Positions 8,856 to 16,845 of a stretch of DNA of 64,000 nt are shown piece by piece. A model generated the notes under the pieces. It did no database searches and was not told where the DNA came from. It worked only from the letters and a program-made list of their open reading frames with translations. The DNA lies in assembly GCF_003665435.1 (NCBI RefSeq), contig NZ_CP023407.1:1240001-1304000 (forward strand), read 5' to 3'. The DNA comes from Streptomyces fungicidicus. Its GTDB lineage: Bacteria > Actinomycetota > Actinomycetes > Streptomycetales > Streptomycetaceae. A program made the translations under genes and the position numbers. How positions within the stretch are numbered: the first letter of the stretch is position 1; each line of letters starts with the position of its first letter.

Positions 8856-9737
8856 TCAGGCGGAGTGGAACGGCAGGCCGGCGTCGGCGACGAGCTCCAG
8901 GTCGTCGGCGTCCTCGGGCGGCAGCAGGGTGGGAGTGCCGTCGGTGACCGGGACGACGCCCAGTTCCAGCAGTTCGGCCATGGCGGCGCCGCCGGCCAGG
9001 TCGCGCACCTGGAGCTGGTAGCGGGCCGTGGTGCGGTACGTGCCGCCGCTGTCGTCGCCGGTGCGCTGGAGGAAGCCGGAGTCGGTGAGGAAGGCGACGG
9101 CCTTGGCGACGATGCCGGTGGTGGAGCCCGCGAGCCGGCGTGCGTCCTTGGTGGCGCCGGTCGCGCTGCGCCGGGCCCAGATCCGCCAGGCGGCCTCCAG
9201 GCCGGGGGCGTCGGTGGCCGGGTCGGTGTTCTCGCCCTGCTCCGCGGCCCGCTCCTCCAGGCGGTGGCAGGCCTGGCGGACGAAGGCGTCGACGCCGTTG
9301 ACGGTGACGCGTCCGATGTAGCCGTCGTCGGCGAGGTCCTCGGGGCGCGGGAAGGCCATGGCGGCGACGGCGAGGTGGGCGAGCCCGTGCAGGAACCGGT
9401 CGCCGCCGTCGGCGGAGGTGCGGCGGGCGTAGTCGCCCATGCGCACGGCGAAGACGGAGTCCTCGGCCGCGGTGACGGCCATGCCGGCGCGCGGGGACAC
9501 CTCCAGCACGATCAGTCCGAGGCCGGTGGCCACCGCGTCGGCGAGCCGCGCGAACGGGGGGTCCTCGCGGTAACGGCGCAGCAGGTCCGCGTACTCCTGG
9601 TCGCGGGCGGGCTGGAGCTTGGGCTGGAGGCCGAAGGCGACGAGCCGCGCCGCGTCGGCGGCGTCGGCGGGTGTGACGGGGGCGCCCGCCGGTGCGGCAA
9701 CGGCCTCCGGCTCACTCCACTCGACGTGCTCGGTCAC
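8856..9737 (-). CDS. MukE/JetB-like winged-helix (KITE) subunit
   Basis: 293 residues from GTG 9737, with AGGAG about 8 bases upstream. The N-terminal half is mixed; the C-terminal part (about 215-265) is a winged helix of the kind seen in KITE proteins (TGIVAKAVAFLTDSGFLQRT, then YRTTARYQLQVRDLAGG). It lies 49 bases after the kleisin-like gene and 34 bases before the SMC gene, the position MukE/JetB holds in its operons. In those complexes a dimer clamps the kleisin and binds DNA. No enzymatic motif is visible. Assignment rests on size, fold pattern and gene order, not on a search. Confidence 0.7.
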   Translation of the reverse strand: MTEHVEWSEPEAVAAPAGAPVTPADAADAARLVAFGLQPKLQPARDQEYADLLRRYREDPPFARLADAVATGLGLIVLEVSPRAGMAVTAAEDSVFAVRMGDYARRTSADGGDRFLHGLAHLAVAAMAFPRPEDLADDGYIGRVTVNGVDAFVRQACHRLEERAAEQGENTDPATDAPGLEAAWRIWARRSATGATKDARRLAGSTTGIVAKAVAFLTDSGFLQRTGDDSGGTYRTTARYQLQVRDLAGGAAMAELLELGVVPVTDGTPTLLPPEDADDLELVADAGLPFHSA

Positions 9738-9786
9738 GGTCGGGACTCCTCGCTGTGGGACATGTCGGTACGGACGGCTCCCTCCC

Positions 9787-11313
9787 TCACGCGGCCTCCG
9801 TCCGGTCCGCGGCCATCCCGGCCGCGTCGAGCAGGGCGGTGCCGACGACGAGGTCGGCTCCGCCGAACTCGGGGTCGTCGAGTTCGGTTCCGTCGTCCAC
9901 GGCGAACAGCAGCCTGCGTTCGCCCTGGCGGTAGGCGGTGCCGACCGGGGGGCTGGCGGCGTGCACGGCCAGCAGGGCGACCAGGTAGGGCAGTTCGGGG
10001 TCCCGGCGGCGGGCGTCGGCGAGCAGTCCGGAGAGCCGGCGCGGCGCGTCGGCCGGCAGGTCCAGCAGCTCCGTGGCGGCCGCCAGCTGCTCCTCGCTGA
10101 AGCGGCTGTCGTCGGGCGTGGCGATCAGGTCGGGCTCGGGCATCTCGGCGCCGAGGTGCTCCCGCTCCACGGGCGGGGTCAGCAGGATGTCGACGAGGTC
10201 GGCGACCCGGACGGACACCGGGGTGCGCAGTCCGGTGCCGTGGGCGAAGAAGGCGTCGGTGACCCGGGCCGCCCGCTCCACGGGCAGCGGCAGCAGGGGG
10301 GCCAGGAGGTGGCCGTAGAGGTCGGTTCCCGAGGCGGACGTGGGGGTGGCGAAGGCCTGCCGGTCCTGTTCGGCGCGGAACAGCGGTCCGGCCTCCAGCA
10401 GCCGGGACTGCAGCTGGGTGTGGCGCCGGATGCAGTCCTTGACGATGTCCACGAGTTCGGCGGCCCGGCGCTTGTGCTCGGCGTCCTCGGTCTCGTCGCG
10501 GGCCTTGCGGATGTTGGTGAGGATGGCGTTCTCGTGGCGGTACCGGTCCGCGACGTGGTCGAGGGCCTCGGCGATCATGTCGGGCACGGTGCTGAGCCAG
10601 TCCACCGCGCGGACGTTGCGGCGGGTGGCCTCCAGGGCCCGGCGGAGGGTCTCGGAGTACTGCACGGTCCGGTAGCGGGCCTGCTCGGCGGCGAGCTGGG
10701 CGTCGGCGAGCCTGCCCCGGCTGATCAGCACCTCCAGCTTGACCTCGGCGGCGATCTGCGCGCTGGTGACATCGGTGTCCAGGGCGCCGACCAGGACGTT
10801 GACCGCCTCGTCGGTGGTGCGCAGGTACACCGTGCCGCCGGGGCCCGGGACCTCCTCGATCAGCTTGAAGTCGTAGTCGCGGCGCACATAGGTGCCGTCC
10901 GCGCCGAACACGCCGTAGACCGCGCGGAAGCCGCGGTCGACGCTGCCGACGTTGATCAGGTTCTCCAGGACCCAGCGGGCCACCCGCTCGTGTTCGGCGG
11001 CGGGGCGGCGCGGGGCCTGGGCGGCGATGCGCGGGATGAGCCGGGCCACTATCTGGTCGTGATCGGCGCCCGTGTCGAAGTCCATGTTCAGCGTGACCAG
11101 GTCGATGGCGGAGAGGGCGACCTCCGCCATGCCGTACACCGAGTACTCGCCGGCCAGGTTGGCCTTGCGCGCGTCGAGGTCGTGCAGCGGCGCGGTGCAC
11201 GCGAGCGCGCGCAGCCGCCGCGCCAGCCCTTCGTCGGCGGCCGGGCCCGGCGCGGGGCGCGGCCCCGCGCTGAGCTGGGGCGGAACGCTGTCCGTCGATG
11301 CAGGCGAAGTCAC
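9787..11313 (-). CDS. Kleisin-like subunit of the SMC module (MukF/JetA type)
   Basis: 508 residues if begun at GTG 11313; an in-frame TTG at 11343 would add ten. I prefer GTG because a TAGTCT -10 element lies 7 bases before it, which fits a leaderless mRNA. An N-terminal winged-helix-like region (about 25-200) is followed by a long helical middle domain (about 200-320; YSETLRRALEATRRNV, LVDIVKDCIRRHTQLQSRL) and a mixed C-terminal domain, the organisation of bacterial kleisins. It is the first gene of the operon. In such complexes it bridges the two SMC heads. No catalytic motif is seen. I infer the family from layout and context. Confidence 0.68.
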   Translation of the reverse strand: MTSPASTDSVPPQLSAGPRPAPGPAADEGLARRLRALACTAPLHDLDARKANLAGEYSVYGMAEVALSAIDLVTLNMDFDTGADHDQIVARLIPRIAAQAPRRPAAEHERVARWVLENLINVGSVDRGFRAVYGVFGADGTYVRRDYDFKLIEEVPGPGGTVYLRTTDEAVNVLVGALDTDVTSAQIAAEVKLEVLISRGRLADAQLAAEQARYRTVQYSETLRRALEATRRNVRAVDWLSTVPDMIAEALDHVADRYRHENAILTNIRKARDETEDAEHKRRAAELVDIVKDCIRRHTQLQSRLLEAGPLFRAEQDRQAFATPTSASGTDLYGHLLAPLLPLPVERAARVTDAFFAHGTGLRTPVSVRVADLVDILLTPPVEREHLGAEMPEPDLIATPDDSRFSEEQLAAATELLDLPADAPRRLSGLLADARRRDPELPYLVALLAVHAASPPVGTAYRQGERRLLFAVDDGTELDDPEFGGADLVVGTALLDAAGMAADRTEAA

Positions 11314-11320
11314 GGTGCAC

Positions 11321-11337
11321 AGACTAGGTCCTAGGTC
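11321..11337 (-). promoter_or_regulatory. Possible leaderless promoter of the SMC operon with CTAG palindrome
   Basis: On the minus strand TAGTCT (11326-11321) lies exactly 7 bases before GTG 11313, as expected of a -10 for a leaderless transcript. A TTGGGT sits 19 bases further upstream, a weak -35. The -10 overlaps a perfect 11-base palindrome CTAGGACCTAG, a plausible operator. Confidence 0.35.
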
Positions 11338-11382
11338 TGACAAGGACCCAAACGACCGTGTTGCGCCCCGGCGCGACGGTCG

Positions 11383-12099
11383 TCACACCGTGGGCGTGCC
11401 GTCCCGGCCGTCCTCGCCGACCCGGCGCCGGTACACCTCGACCACCCGTTCCAGCGAGACCTCGAGGTAGGCCGCCAGCAGCGCCTCGGCCCTGTCACGG
11501 TCCCCGTCCTCCAGGGCCTGAAGAATGCCGACATTGCGTTCGATGTACGGTTCGTGCAGCCGCTGGGGCTCGTCCACCACGTGGAAGGCAAGCCGCAGTT
11601 CGGCGAAGACGCTGCGCATCAGCTCGTCCGTGCGCTCACTGGCGGCGAGGGCCACCAGTTCCCGGTGGAAGTGGATATTGGCCGTACCCACACCTTTCCA
11701 GTCACCTTCGCGGGCCGCTCCGCGCCCCTCCTCCACCGCCTCGGCGAGCCCGGCGAGCGCGTAGGGCGGTTCGCCGAGGCCGCGTACGACGGCGCACTCG
11801 ACGAGCCGCCGGGTGCGGTAGATGTCCTCGACGTCCTCGACGGTCAGCACCCGGACGAACACGCCCCGGTTGAGTTCGTGGACGAGCAGCCGTTCGTGCG
11901 TGAGCAGTCGGAACGCCTCGCGCAGGGTGTTGCGGGAGACGCCCAGGGCGCCGCCGATGCTGTCCTCCGACAGCCGGGTCCCGGGCGGGAAGTAGCCCTC
12001 GGCGATCCGGCTCCTGAGGATGTCCGCGACCCGCTCGGCCGTGCTGGTGCGGCCCAACAGGGCACGGTCGTCGGCCAATCCGCTCAACTGCTCCGTCAT
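11383..12099 (-). CDS. GntR/FadR (FCD) family repressor of the 5-oxoproline operon
   Basis: 238 residues from ATG 12099. The winged helix (about 18-85; RVADILRSRIAEGYFPPGTR, GVSRNTLREAFRLLTHERLL) is followed by an all-helical FCD ligand domain (about 95-225) with the expected metal/ligand histidine (FHRELVALA). It is transcribed away from the MFS/pxp operon, and a perfect 19-base palindrome lies between the two starts inside the divergent promoter region. I infer that it represses that operon and probably itself, with a metabolite such as 5-oxoproline or D-glutamate as likely inducer. Its stop is 40-70 bases before the SMC operon start, so read-through is possible. Confidence 0.88.
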   Translation of the reverse strand: MTEQLSGLADDRALLGRTSTAERVADILRSRIAEGYFPPGTRLSEDSIGGALGVSRNTLREAFRLLTHERLLVHELNRGVFVRVLTVEDVEDIYRTRRLVECAVVRGLGEPPYALAGLAEAVEEGRGAAREGDWKGVGTANIHFHRELVALAASERTDELMRSVFAELRLAFHVVDEPQRLHEPYIERNVGILQALEDGDRDRAEALLAAYLEVSLERVVEVYRRRVGEDGRDGTPTV

Positions 12100-12143
12100 G
12101 CCCGGAATTCAATCGCACGCAGAAGGACGAAACAACAGGGGTA

Positions 12144-12173
12144 TTGAAGGATCGTTCAACGATCCTCTACCTT
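12144..12173 (+). promoter_or_regulatory. FCD-type operator inside the pxp operon promoter
   Basis: AGGATCGTTCAACGATCCT (12148-12166) is a perfect 19-base palindrome around a central C. It fills the spacer of a promoter TTGAAG (12144-12149), 18 bases, TACCTT (12168-12173), 62 bases before the MFS start. A repressor bound here would block RNA polymerase. The GATCGTTnAACGATC core resembles known sites of FCD-family GntR proteins. The divergent regulator at 11383-12099 is the obvious ligand. Confidence 0.78.
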
Positions 12174-12234
12174 GCTGCGCACGGCACTGCCCAGTTCTGC
12201 CCGCACCCTTCGTCCCCCCTCTTGCGAGGTGCCC

Positions 12235-13554
12235 ATGAGCGCATCCCCTCCCCAGCAGGCCCCGAGCGGCACACCACGCCCCGCACCGCCCGAACACGGA
12301 CCCGACGACGGGGCGTTCGGCTGGCTGCGGGCACTGGGGCCGCGCGGCCGGCGCGCCTTCGGCGGCGCGTTCGGCGGCTACGCGCTGGACTCCTACGACT
12401 ACTTCACGCTGCCGCTGACGATGGTCGCGCTGTCGGCGTACTTCGGCCTGAACAGCGGCCAGACCGGTCTGCTCACGACGGTCACCCTGGTGGTCTCCGC
12501 GGTCGGCGGCGCCCTCGCCGGCGTGCTGGCGGACCGCATCGGCCGGGTCAAGGCGCTGCTGCTGACGGTGATCACCTACGCGGTGTTCACCGTGGCCTGC
12601 GGCTTCGCGCCCAACTACGAGACGCTGCTGGTGTTCCGCGCGCTGCAGGGCCTCGGCTTCGGCGGCGAGTGGGCGGTCGGCGCGATCCTGGTCGCCGAGT
12701 ACGCGAGCTCCCGGCACCGGGGCCGCACCCTCGGCGCGGTCCAGAGTTCCTGGGCCGTGGGCTGGGCGCTGGCCGTGATCGTGTACACGGTGATCTTCTC
12801 GGTGGCCGGTGACGACCTGGCCTGGCGCGTGATGTTCTGGACCGGTGCGCTGCCGGCGCTGCTCGTCGTGTGGGTGCGGCGCAGCGTGCGGGACGCGCCC
12901 CAGGCGGCCGCCGCCCGGGAGAAGAGCGCGCAGAAGGGCTCGTTCGCGGTCATCTTCCGTCGGGACACGGCGGGTTCGCCGGGCCTGCTGCGCACCACGC
13001 TGTTCGCCGTGCTGCTCTCCACCGGCGTCCAGGGCGGCTACTACACCCTCGCCACCTGGGTGCCGACCTATCTGAAGACGGAGCGCGACCTGTCGGTCGT
13101 CGGCACCGGCGGCTATCTGACGTTCCTGATCTCCGGCGCCTTCATCGGCTATCTGACCGGCGGTTACCTCACCGACCGCCTGGGCCGCCGGCGCAACATC
13201 TGGCTGTTCGCGCTGCTCTCCGCGGTCTGCGTCCTGGCGTACACGAACATCCCGAGCGGCGCCAACACCCTGATCCTGATACTCGGTTTCCCGCTCGGGT
13301 TCTGCACGTCGGCGATCTTCAGCGGCTTCGGCTCCTATCTGAGCGAGCTGTACCCGACGGCGGTGCGCGGCACGGGCCAGGGCTTCACGTACAACACCGG
13401 ACGCGCCGTGGGCGCCGTCTTCCCCACGACGGTCGGCTTCCTGGCCGACAGCTGGGGTGTGGGCGGCGCGCTGGTCTTCGGCGCGATCGGCTACGGTCTG
13501 GCGGCGCTGGCGCTGCTGGGACTGCCGGAGACGCGCGGGAAGGAACTGCAGTGA
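12235..13554 (+). CDS. MFS transporter of the D-glutamate/5-oxoproline operon
   Basis: 439 residues from ATG 12235. Twelve hydrophobic helices of the metabolite:proton symporter kind, with GGALAGVLADRIGRVKAL between helices 2 and 3, GLGFGGEWAVGAILVAEY in helix 5, a central cytoplasmic loop near 220-250 and GYLTDRLGRRRNIWL in the second half. First gene of a five-gene unit: the next gene overlaps it by 4 bases (GTGA). The substrate is inferred from the co-transcribed genes: 5-oxoproline, D-glutamate or a precursor. The operator at 12148 implies induction by the pathway substrate. Confidence 0.85.
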   Translation: MSASPPQQAPSGTPRPAPPEHGPDDGAFGWLRALGPRGRRAFGGAFGGYALDSYDYFTLPLTMVALSAYFGLNSGQTGLLTTVTLVVSAVGGALAGVLADRIGRVKALLLTVITYAVFTVACGFAPNYETLLVFRALQGLGFGGEWAVGAILVAEYASSRHRGRTLGAVQSSWAVGWALAVIVYTVIFSVAGDDLAWRVMFWTGALPALLVVWVRRSVRDAPQAAAAREKSAQKGSFAVIFRRDTAGSPGLLRTTLFAVLLSTGVQGGYYTLATWVPTYLKTERDLSVVGTGGYLTFLISGAFIGYLTGGYLTDRLGRRRNIWLFALLSAVCVLAYTNIPSGANTLILILGFPLGFCTSAIFSGFGSYLSELYPTAVRGTGQGFTYNTGRAVGAVFPTTVGFLADSWGVGGALVFGAIGYGLAALALLGLPETRGKELQ

Positions 13555-14396
13555 CCCACACCCACGACCGTACGCCGACCACGGTGGACGACCGACCCGT
13601 GACCCTCGTCGACGAGGACTCGCGCGCCTGGAGCCCCCGAACGGCCCGCGCCCGCTTCCGGGAGGGGCTGGCGGGCCCCACCGCGGGCGTCGCCCGGGGG
13701 CACACGCAGGCCAACCTGATCTCGGTGCCCGCGGACTGGGCGTACGAGATGCTGCTGTTCTGCCAGCGCAACCCCAAGCCGTGTCCGGTGCTCGACGTCA
13801 CCGACGCCGGTTCCGTCACCACCGTCCTCGCCCCGGACGCGGATCTGCGCACCGATCTGCCGCGCTACCGGGTGTGGGAGAACGGTGAGCTGGTGGACGA
13901 GCCGACGGACGTGCGGGAGCACTGGCGCGGTGACCTGGTGTCCTTCCTGATCGGCTGCAGCTTCACGTTCGAATGGGCGCTGACGGCGGCGGGCGTCCCG
14001 GTCCGGCACGTCGAGCAGGGCCGCAACGTTCCCATGTACGTGACGAGTTGGCAGTGCCGTCCGGCGGGGCGGCTGCGCGGGCCGATGGTGGTGTCCATGC
14101 GGCCGGTGCCGCCCGGGCTGCTCTCCGCGGCGATCCGGGAGAGCAGCCTGCTGCCTGCGGTGCACGGCGGCCCCGTGCACTGCGGCGACCCCTCGGGGCT
14201 GGGCATCGAGGACCTCGGCCGCCCGGACTTCGGCGACCCGGTGGACTTCGAGCCGGACGACATCCCGGTGTTCTGGGCCTGCGGGGTGACCCCGCAGGCC
14301 GCGGTCATGGCCTCCCGCCCGCCGTTCGCCCTCACGCACGCACCGGGGCAGATGTTCCTCAGCGACGCCCGCGACGAGCAGTTCCGCGTGGCCTGA
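13551..14396 (+). CDS. DUF1445 putative hydro-lyase / D-glutamate cyclase-like protein
   Basis: 281 residues from GTG 13551, overlapping the transporter stop; GGAAGGAA precedes it. Family marks include GVARGHTQANLISVPADWA near 42 and FLIGCSFTFEWAL near 130, where Cys is a conserved residue, plus PVHCGDPSGLGI near 207 and FWACGVTPQAAVM near 248. Proteins of this family are annotated as putative hydro-lyases, and a mammalian relative converts D-glutamate to 5-oxo-D-proline. Placement directly before pxpABC fits that reaction: D-glutamate cyclised, then hydrolysed to glutamate. The exact activity here is inferred. Confidence 0.85.
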   Translation: MTHTHDRTPTTVDDRPVTLVDEDSRAWSPRTARARFREGLAGPTAGVARGHTQANLISVPADWAYEMLLFCQRNPKPCPVLDVTDAGSVTTVLAPDADLRTDLPRYRVWENGELVDEPTDVREHWRGDLVSFLIGCSFTFEWALTAAGVPVRHVEQGRNVPMYVTSWQCRPAGRLRGPMVVSMRPVPPGLLSAAIRESSLLPAVHGGPVHCGDPSGLGIEDLGRPDFGDPVDFEPDDIPVFWACGVTPQAAVMASRPPFALTHAPGQMFLSDARDEQFRVA

Positions 14397-14434
14397 CAGA
14401 CCTGCGCGACACGAGCAGGGGAAACGAAGGACCG

Positions 14435-15193
14435 ATGACGTCGATCGATCTCAACGCCGACCTCGGGGAGGGCTTCGGCCGCTGGCTGCTCACCGACGAC
14501 GAGCGGCTGCTGTCCGTGGTCACCAGCGCCAACGTGGCGTGCGGCTTCCACGCGGGGGACGCGGCCACCATGCGCCGGGTGTGCGAGCTCGCGGCCGGGC
14601 GCGGGGTGCGGATCGGCGCCCAGGTCTCCTACCGGGACCTGGCGGGTTTCGGGCGGCGCGCGATGGACGTGCCGCCCGCCGAGCTGGCGGCCGAGATGGC
14701 CTACCAGATCGGCGCCCTGGAGGTCTTCGCCCGCGCGGCGGGCTCCCGCGTGGCGTACGTCAAACCGCACGGGGCGCTCTACAACCGGGTGGTGCGGGAC
14801 GAGGAGCAGGCCGGCGCGGTCGTCGACGGGGTGCTCCTGGCGGATCCCACTCTGCCCGTGCTCGGCCTGCCCGGCTCGCGTCTGCTGGAGCTGGCCGGGA
14901 AGGCGGGGCTGCCGGTGGTGACGGAGGCGTTCTCCGACCGGGCGTACACCGACGAGGGCACGCTGGTGCCACGCGGCCAGGAGGGCGCCGTGGTCACCGA
15001 CCAGGAGGCCGTGGTGGCGCGGTCGGTGGACCTGGCACGTGACGGGGAGGTCGCCGCGCGCTCCGGGCGGCGCATCGGCGTGCGGGCGCGTTCCCTGTGC
15101 CTGCACGGCGACACGCCCGGCGCGGTGGACCTGGCCCGCCGGGTGCGTGCCGCCCTGGAGTCGTCCGGGGTCCGTGTGGAGGCCTTCGCATGA
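14435..15193 (+). CDS. pxpA: 5-oxoprolinase subunit A (LamB/YcsF family)
   Basis: 252 residues from ATG 14435, the usual length. It opens with SIDLNADLGEGFGRW and carries NVACGFHAGDAATM, IGAQVSYRDLAGFGRR and YVKPHGALYN, all hallmarks of the family. PxpA works with PxpB and PxpC to hydrolyse 5-oxoproline to L-glutamate using ATP in the cytoplasm. The gene is 38 bases after the DUF1445 gene, and pxpB starts within its stop codon (ATGA), so synthesis is coupled. Confidence 0.93.
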   Translation: MTSIDLNADLGEGFGRWLLTDDERLLSVVTSANVACGFHAGDAATMRRVCELAAGRGVRIGAQVSYRDLAGFGRRAMDVPPAELAAEMAYQIGALEVFARAAGSRVAYVKPHGALYNRVVRDEEQAGAVVDGVLLADPTLPVLGLPGSRLLELAGKAGLPVVTEAFSDRAYTDEGTLVPRGQEGAVVTDQEAVVARSVDLARDGEVAARSGRRIGVRARSLCLHGDTPGAVDLARRVRAALESSGVRVEAFA

Positions 15194-15819
15194 GGGTGCT
15201 GCCCGTCGGTGCGCACGCCCTGCTCGTCGAGGTCTCCTCGGGCGACGAGGCCCAGGCGCTCCACGCGGAGCTGCTGCGGCGCCGCGCGGAGGGCTCGCTG
15301 CCGGCCGGCGAGATCGTCCCGGCGGCGCGCACGGTCCTGCTGGACGGCGTGTCCGACCCCGTCCGGCTGACGGCCGAGCTGACCGCCCTCGCGCTGCCGC
15401 CCGTGCCGGAGCAGGCGCCGGAGACGGTGGAGATCCCGGTGCGCTACGACGGCCCGGACCTCGCGGACGTCGCCGCCCACTGGGGTGTGTCCGCGCGGGA
15501 GGTGGCCCGTGTCCACGCGGGAACCGAATTCCGTGTCGCCTTCTGCGGGTTCGCGCCCGGCTTCGGCTATCTCACCGGTCTGCCGGCGCGTTGCGACGTG
15601 CCCCGCCGGCCCACCCCGCGCACCGCCGTGCCGGCCGGTTCGGTGGCCCTGGCCGGGCCCTACACGGGTGTGTACCCGCGGTCCTCGCCGGGCGGCTGGC
15701 AGCTCATCGGCACGACCGACCTGGTGCTGTGGGACCCGGCGCGGGTGCCGGCGGCGCTGCTCTCCCCCGGCACCCGCGTGCGCTTCGTACCGGTGGGCGC
15801 GACGGGGCCGGCGGCATGA
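15190..15819 (+). CDS. pxpB: 5-oxoprolinase subunit B (KipI family)
   Basis: 209 residues from ATG 15190, overlapping pxpA by 4 bases. The KipI/PxpB core is clear: RVAFCGFAPGFGYLTGLP (about 116-133), PRTAVPAGSVALAG and YPRSSPGGWQLIG. The protein pairs with PxpC to form the ATP-using half of 5-oxoprolinase. Its homologue KipI inhibits a sporulation kinase in Bacillus, but the full pxpABC context supports the metabolic role here. It overlaps pxpC by 4 bases. Confidence 0.92.
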   Translation: MRVLPVGAHALLVEVSSGDEAQALHAELLRRRAEGSLPAGEIVPAARTVLLDGVSDPVRLTAELTALALPPVPEQAPETVEIPVRYDGPDLADVAAHWGVSAREVARVHAGTEFRVAFCGFAPGFGYLTGLPARCDVPRRPTPRTAVPAGSVALAGPYTGVYPRSSPGGWQLIGTTDLVLWDPARVPAALLSPGTRVRFVPVGATGPAA

Positions 15820-16688
15820 CGGACCGTGCGCTCGCCGTCGTCCGCGCGGGAGCCCTGACCACCGTGCAGGACCGGGGCCGTCCCGGCCACGCCCACCTCG
15901 GCGTGCCCCGTTCCGGGGCGCTGGACGGGCCGGCGGCGGCGCTCGCCAACCGGCTGGCCGGCAACCCGCCGGACGCCGCCGTCCTGGAGACGACCCTCGA
16001 CGGCTGTTCCCTGCGGCCCCGTACGCCGGTCACCGTGGCGGTCACCGGCGCTCCCTGCCCGGTCTCCGTGGACGGCCGCCCGGTCGCCTGGGGCGCTCCG
16101 GTGCGGGTGCGGGCCGGGTCCGTGCTGGACCTAGGGGCGGTGGTCTCCGGGGTGCGCGCCTATGTGGGCGTACGCGGTGGGATCGGCGTCGAGCCGGTGC
16201 TCGGGAGCCGGTCCACGGACCTGCTCTCCGGTCTCGGCCCGGCCCCCCTCACCGACGGCGCCGTCCTCCCCCTCGGCGCCCCGCGCGAGGGCGGCGACGC
16301 TTACGTGGACGTCGCACCGCAGCCGGCCGCCCCGGACGAGCTCGTCCTGCGCGTGACCCTCGGCCCGCGCGACGACTGGTTCACCCCCGCCGCGGTACGG
16401 CTCCTCACCTCCCGCGCGTACCGGGTCTCCCCCGCGAGCAATCGCATCGGACTGCGCACCACCGGACCGGCCCTGGAACGGGCCCGGCCGGACGAGCTCC
16501 CCAGCGAGGGCATGGTGCTCGGCGCGGTCCAGGTGCCGCCCGACGGCACGCCGGTGGTCTTCCTGGCCGACCACCCGACCACCGGGGGCTACCCGGTGAT
16601 CGCGGTCGTCCGCCCCGCCGACCTCCCGGCCGCCGCGCAGGCGCGCCCCGGCACCCCGGTCCGCTTCGTGGCCGTGCGCCGCCGCTGA
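15816..16688 (+). CDS. pxpC: 5-oxoprolinase subunit C (KipA/biotin-dependent carboxyltransferase-like)
   Basis: 290 residues from ATG 15816. Typical PxpC motifs: AGALTTVQDRGRPGHAHLGV at the N-terminus, SGALDGPAAALANRLAGN, YVGVRGGI, SPASNRIGLRTTGP and SEGMVLGAVQVPPDGTPV. Length is at the lower end of the family. Last gene of the operon, followed 3 bases later by a strong hairpin. It completes a cytoplasmic pathway from D-glutamate/5-oxoproline to L-glutamate. Confidence 0.92.
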   Translation: MTDRALAVVRAGALTTVQDRGRPGHAHLGVPRSGALDGPAAALANRLAGNPPDAAVLETTLDGCSLRPRTPVTVAVTGAPCPVSVDGRPVAWGAPVRVRAGSVLDLGAVVSGVRAYVGVRGGIGVEPVLGSRSTDLLSGLGPAPLTDGAVLPLGAPREGGDAYVDVAPQPAAPDELVLRVTLGPRDDWFTPAAVRLLTSRAYRVSPASNRIGLRTTGPALERARPDELPSEGMVLGAVQVPPDGTPVVFLADHPTTGGYPVIAVVRPADLPAAAQARPGTPVRFVAVRRR

Positions 16689-16691
16689 AGC

Positions 16692-16713
16692 CGACAGGCC
16701 CCAGGGCCTGTCG
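16692..16713 (+). terminator. Terminator hairpin after pxpC
   Basis: CGACAGGCCC, CA, GGGCCTGTCG: a perfect stem of 9-10 base pairs starting 4 bases after the pxpC stop. There is no long U-tract, which is usual for Streptomyces terminators. Confidence 0.7.
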
Positions 16714-16845
16714 TTCGGATCACGCGGGGCCGGCGCGCCCGGGCACCCCCGCCTCGCCGCGCTGTCGTCGGTTGCCCTGGCTCCGCGACGGCGCGCTCCT
16801 CCGCCTCGCGAGGCACGGCCCCGGACCCCGCTCACTGATCCGGCC

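Noticed and set aside
4199..11313. Complete Wadjet system
   Set aside because: No JetD-like Toprim protein is present on either side, so the name cannot be applied.
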